Origin: Accumulibacter sp.
Lineage (GTDB): Bacteria; Pseudomonadota; Gammaproteobacteria; Burkholderiales; Rhodocyclaceae
DNA: 64,000 bases
Direction: 5' to 3'
Assembly (NCBI RefSeq): GCF_036625195.1
Contig: NZ_JAZKUG010000001.1
Location: 2,728,001-2,792,000 of the forward strand
The translations under genes and the position numbers were made by a program. This document shows, one piece after another, positions 63,654-64,000 of this stretch (position 1 is the stretch's first letter; every line of letters starts with the position of its first letter). Below the pieces are notes generated by a model. The model was not told where the DNA came from. It searched no databases and saw nothing but the letters and a program-made list of their open reading frames with translations.

Positions 63654-63863
63654 CTAGCCGATACGCTTCAACGTTTCGGCCTGCTCCCGCAGCGCACGGA
63701 CTAATTCCCGCAACCGGCCGCGCCAGCCGCCCTTGAATCCGCGCATGGCAGATCGCGCCTTACCCTCGAAGGACTTTGGCCCGGTCGACTTCTCCCAAGG
63801 TTTCCAGCGCCGGATCAACTCGGCACGCATGGCCCGATGTTCGGGTGTCCGCGAGTAGCTCAT
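63654..63863 (-). CDS. Small basic protein of unknown function
   Basis: A 69-residue basic protein (RRWKPWEKSTGPKSFEGKAR, then GGWRGRLRELVRAL). It has an AGGAGG ribosome site before the ATG at 63863. Similar short proteins with the KPWEKSTGPK motif are common in betaproteobacterial mobile DNA, often near transposases; no function is known. Its beginning overlaps a second frame (63760-64000) by 104 bases. Confidence 0.65.
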   Translation of the reverse strand: MSYSRTPEHRAMRAELIRRWKPWEKSTGPKSFEGKARSAMRGFKGGWRGRLRELVRALREQAETLKRIG

Positions 63864-64000
63864 GGGTTCCTCCTGATAGTTGGGTTTGCTCGGCTTCGAT
63901 TCCCCGCGGGCGTGAGGGAGCCGCCACGCCATTGTTGACTTGCTGCGGCCCGGTCGTCACGTTCGCCTGTCGGGCATAGACGATCGGCGGGTTCTTGATC
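63760..64000 (-). CDS. Unknown protein, partial (start beyond window)
   Basis: The frame is open to the window edge and encodes IVYARQANVTTGPQQVNNG followed by a variable region and LLADTRTSG and DPALETLGEVDRAK. This pattern is typical of a conserved unknown protein found beside the KPWEKSTGPK protein in many proteobacterial genomes. The two genes overlap out of frame by 104 bases, so one may be translated by coupling to the other. Confidence 0.55.
   Translation of the reverse strand, partial: IKNPPIVYARQANVTTGPQQVNNGVAAPSRPRGIEAEQTQLSGGTHELLADTRTSGHACRVDPALETLGEVDRAKVLRG

Noticed and set aside
51301..64000. A second attachment-site copy of the tRNA-Thr 3' end
   Set aside because: No matching repeat was seen up to the window edge; the island may extend beyond it.

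Overview
The window is GC-rich DNA of a Gram-negative bacterium. The glyQ-glyS-gmhB-plsC order, a phoU-phoB-phoR block, a quinone-linked ETF dehydrogenase, a fused-subunit Mrp antiporter operon and genes of the PEP-CTERM/exosortase system point to a betaproteobacterium, probably Rhodocyclales and possibly an Accumulibacter-like lineage. The lineage is inferred from gene content only.

Layout. 1-4.3 kb: signalling (histidine kinase end, FixJ-like regulator, hemerythrin-PAS-kinase-receiver-Hpt hybrid). 4.4-9.4 kb: leftward housekeeping operon glyQ-glyS-gmhB-plsC-YgjP-like peptidase. 9.7-11.8 kb: rfbC and a PEP-CTERM protein gene behind a well-spaced sigma-54 promoter. 11.8-19.5 kb: an unusual set with two methyltransferases, a TPR protein resembling the end of PrsT, an E1/ThiF-like enzyme, a nitroreductase-fold protein and two FtsX-type ABC permeases without an ATPase. 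19.6-27 kb: a mobile-element scrapyard in which elements sit inside one another. An IS66-like gene is split by an IS5-like element with a 4-bp target duplication. An IS4-type element whose transposase carries a DruA-like (DUF4338) N-terminus has an 8-bp duplication and is split by an IS3-family element. 27.2-30.3 kb: two exosortase-associated acyltransferases, a GAF protein and a DUF3301 protein. 30.3-37.5 kb: outer-membrane protein, HpaB/AbfD-like flavoprotein, typA, truncated haemoglobin, a small regulator-like protein and a CBS/DUF294 protein. 37.6-43.4 kb: Mrp cation/proton antiporter operon. 43.5-51.1 kb: phoU-phoB-phoR, ETF-ubiquinone oxidoreductase, queG, tsaE and an AMIN-amidase. 51.2 kb: tRNA-Thr(CGT).

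51.3-64 kb, beyond the tRNA, looks like a genomic island with a defence character: a possible PD-(D/E)xK-fold protein, a complete type I restriction-modification operon (hsdM-hsdS-small gene-hsdR-M48 peptidase), a RES-domain protein with a zinc-ribbon N-terminus, an IS110 remnant and two overlapping small genes. Repeated GTTAC motifs next to the tRNA could be recombinase arm sites.

The most interesting candidates for new biology are the E1/nitroreductase/methyltransferase cluster (11.8-16.7 kb), the proteins flanking the type I system, and the HpaB/AbfD-like enzyme that appears to lack two iron-sulfur ligands.
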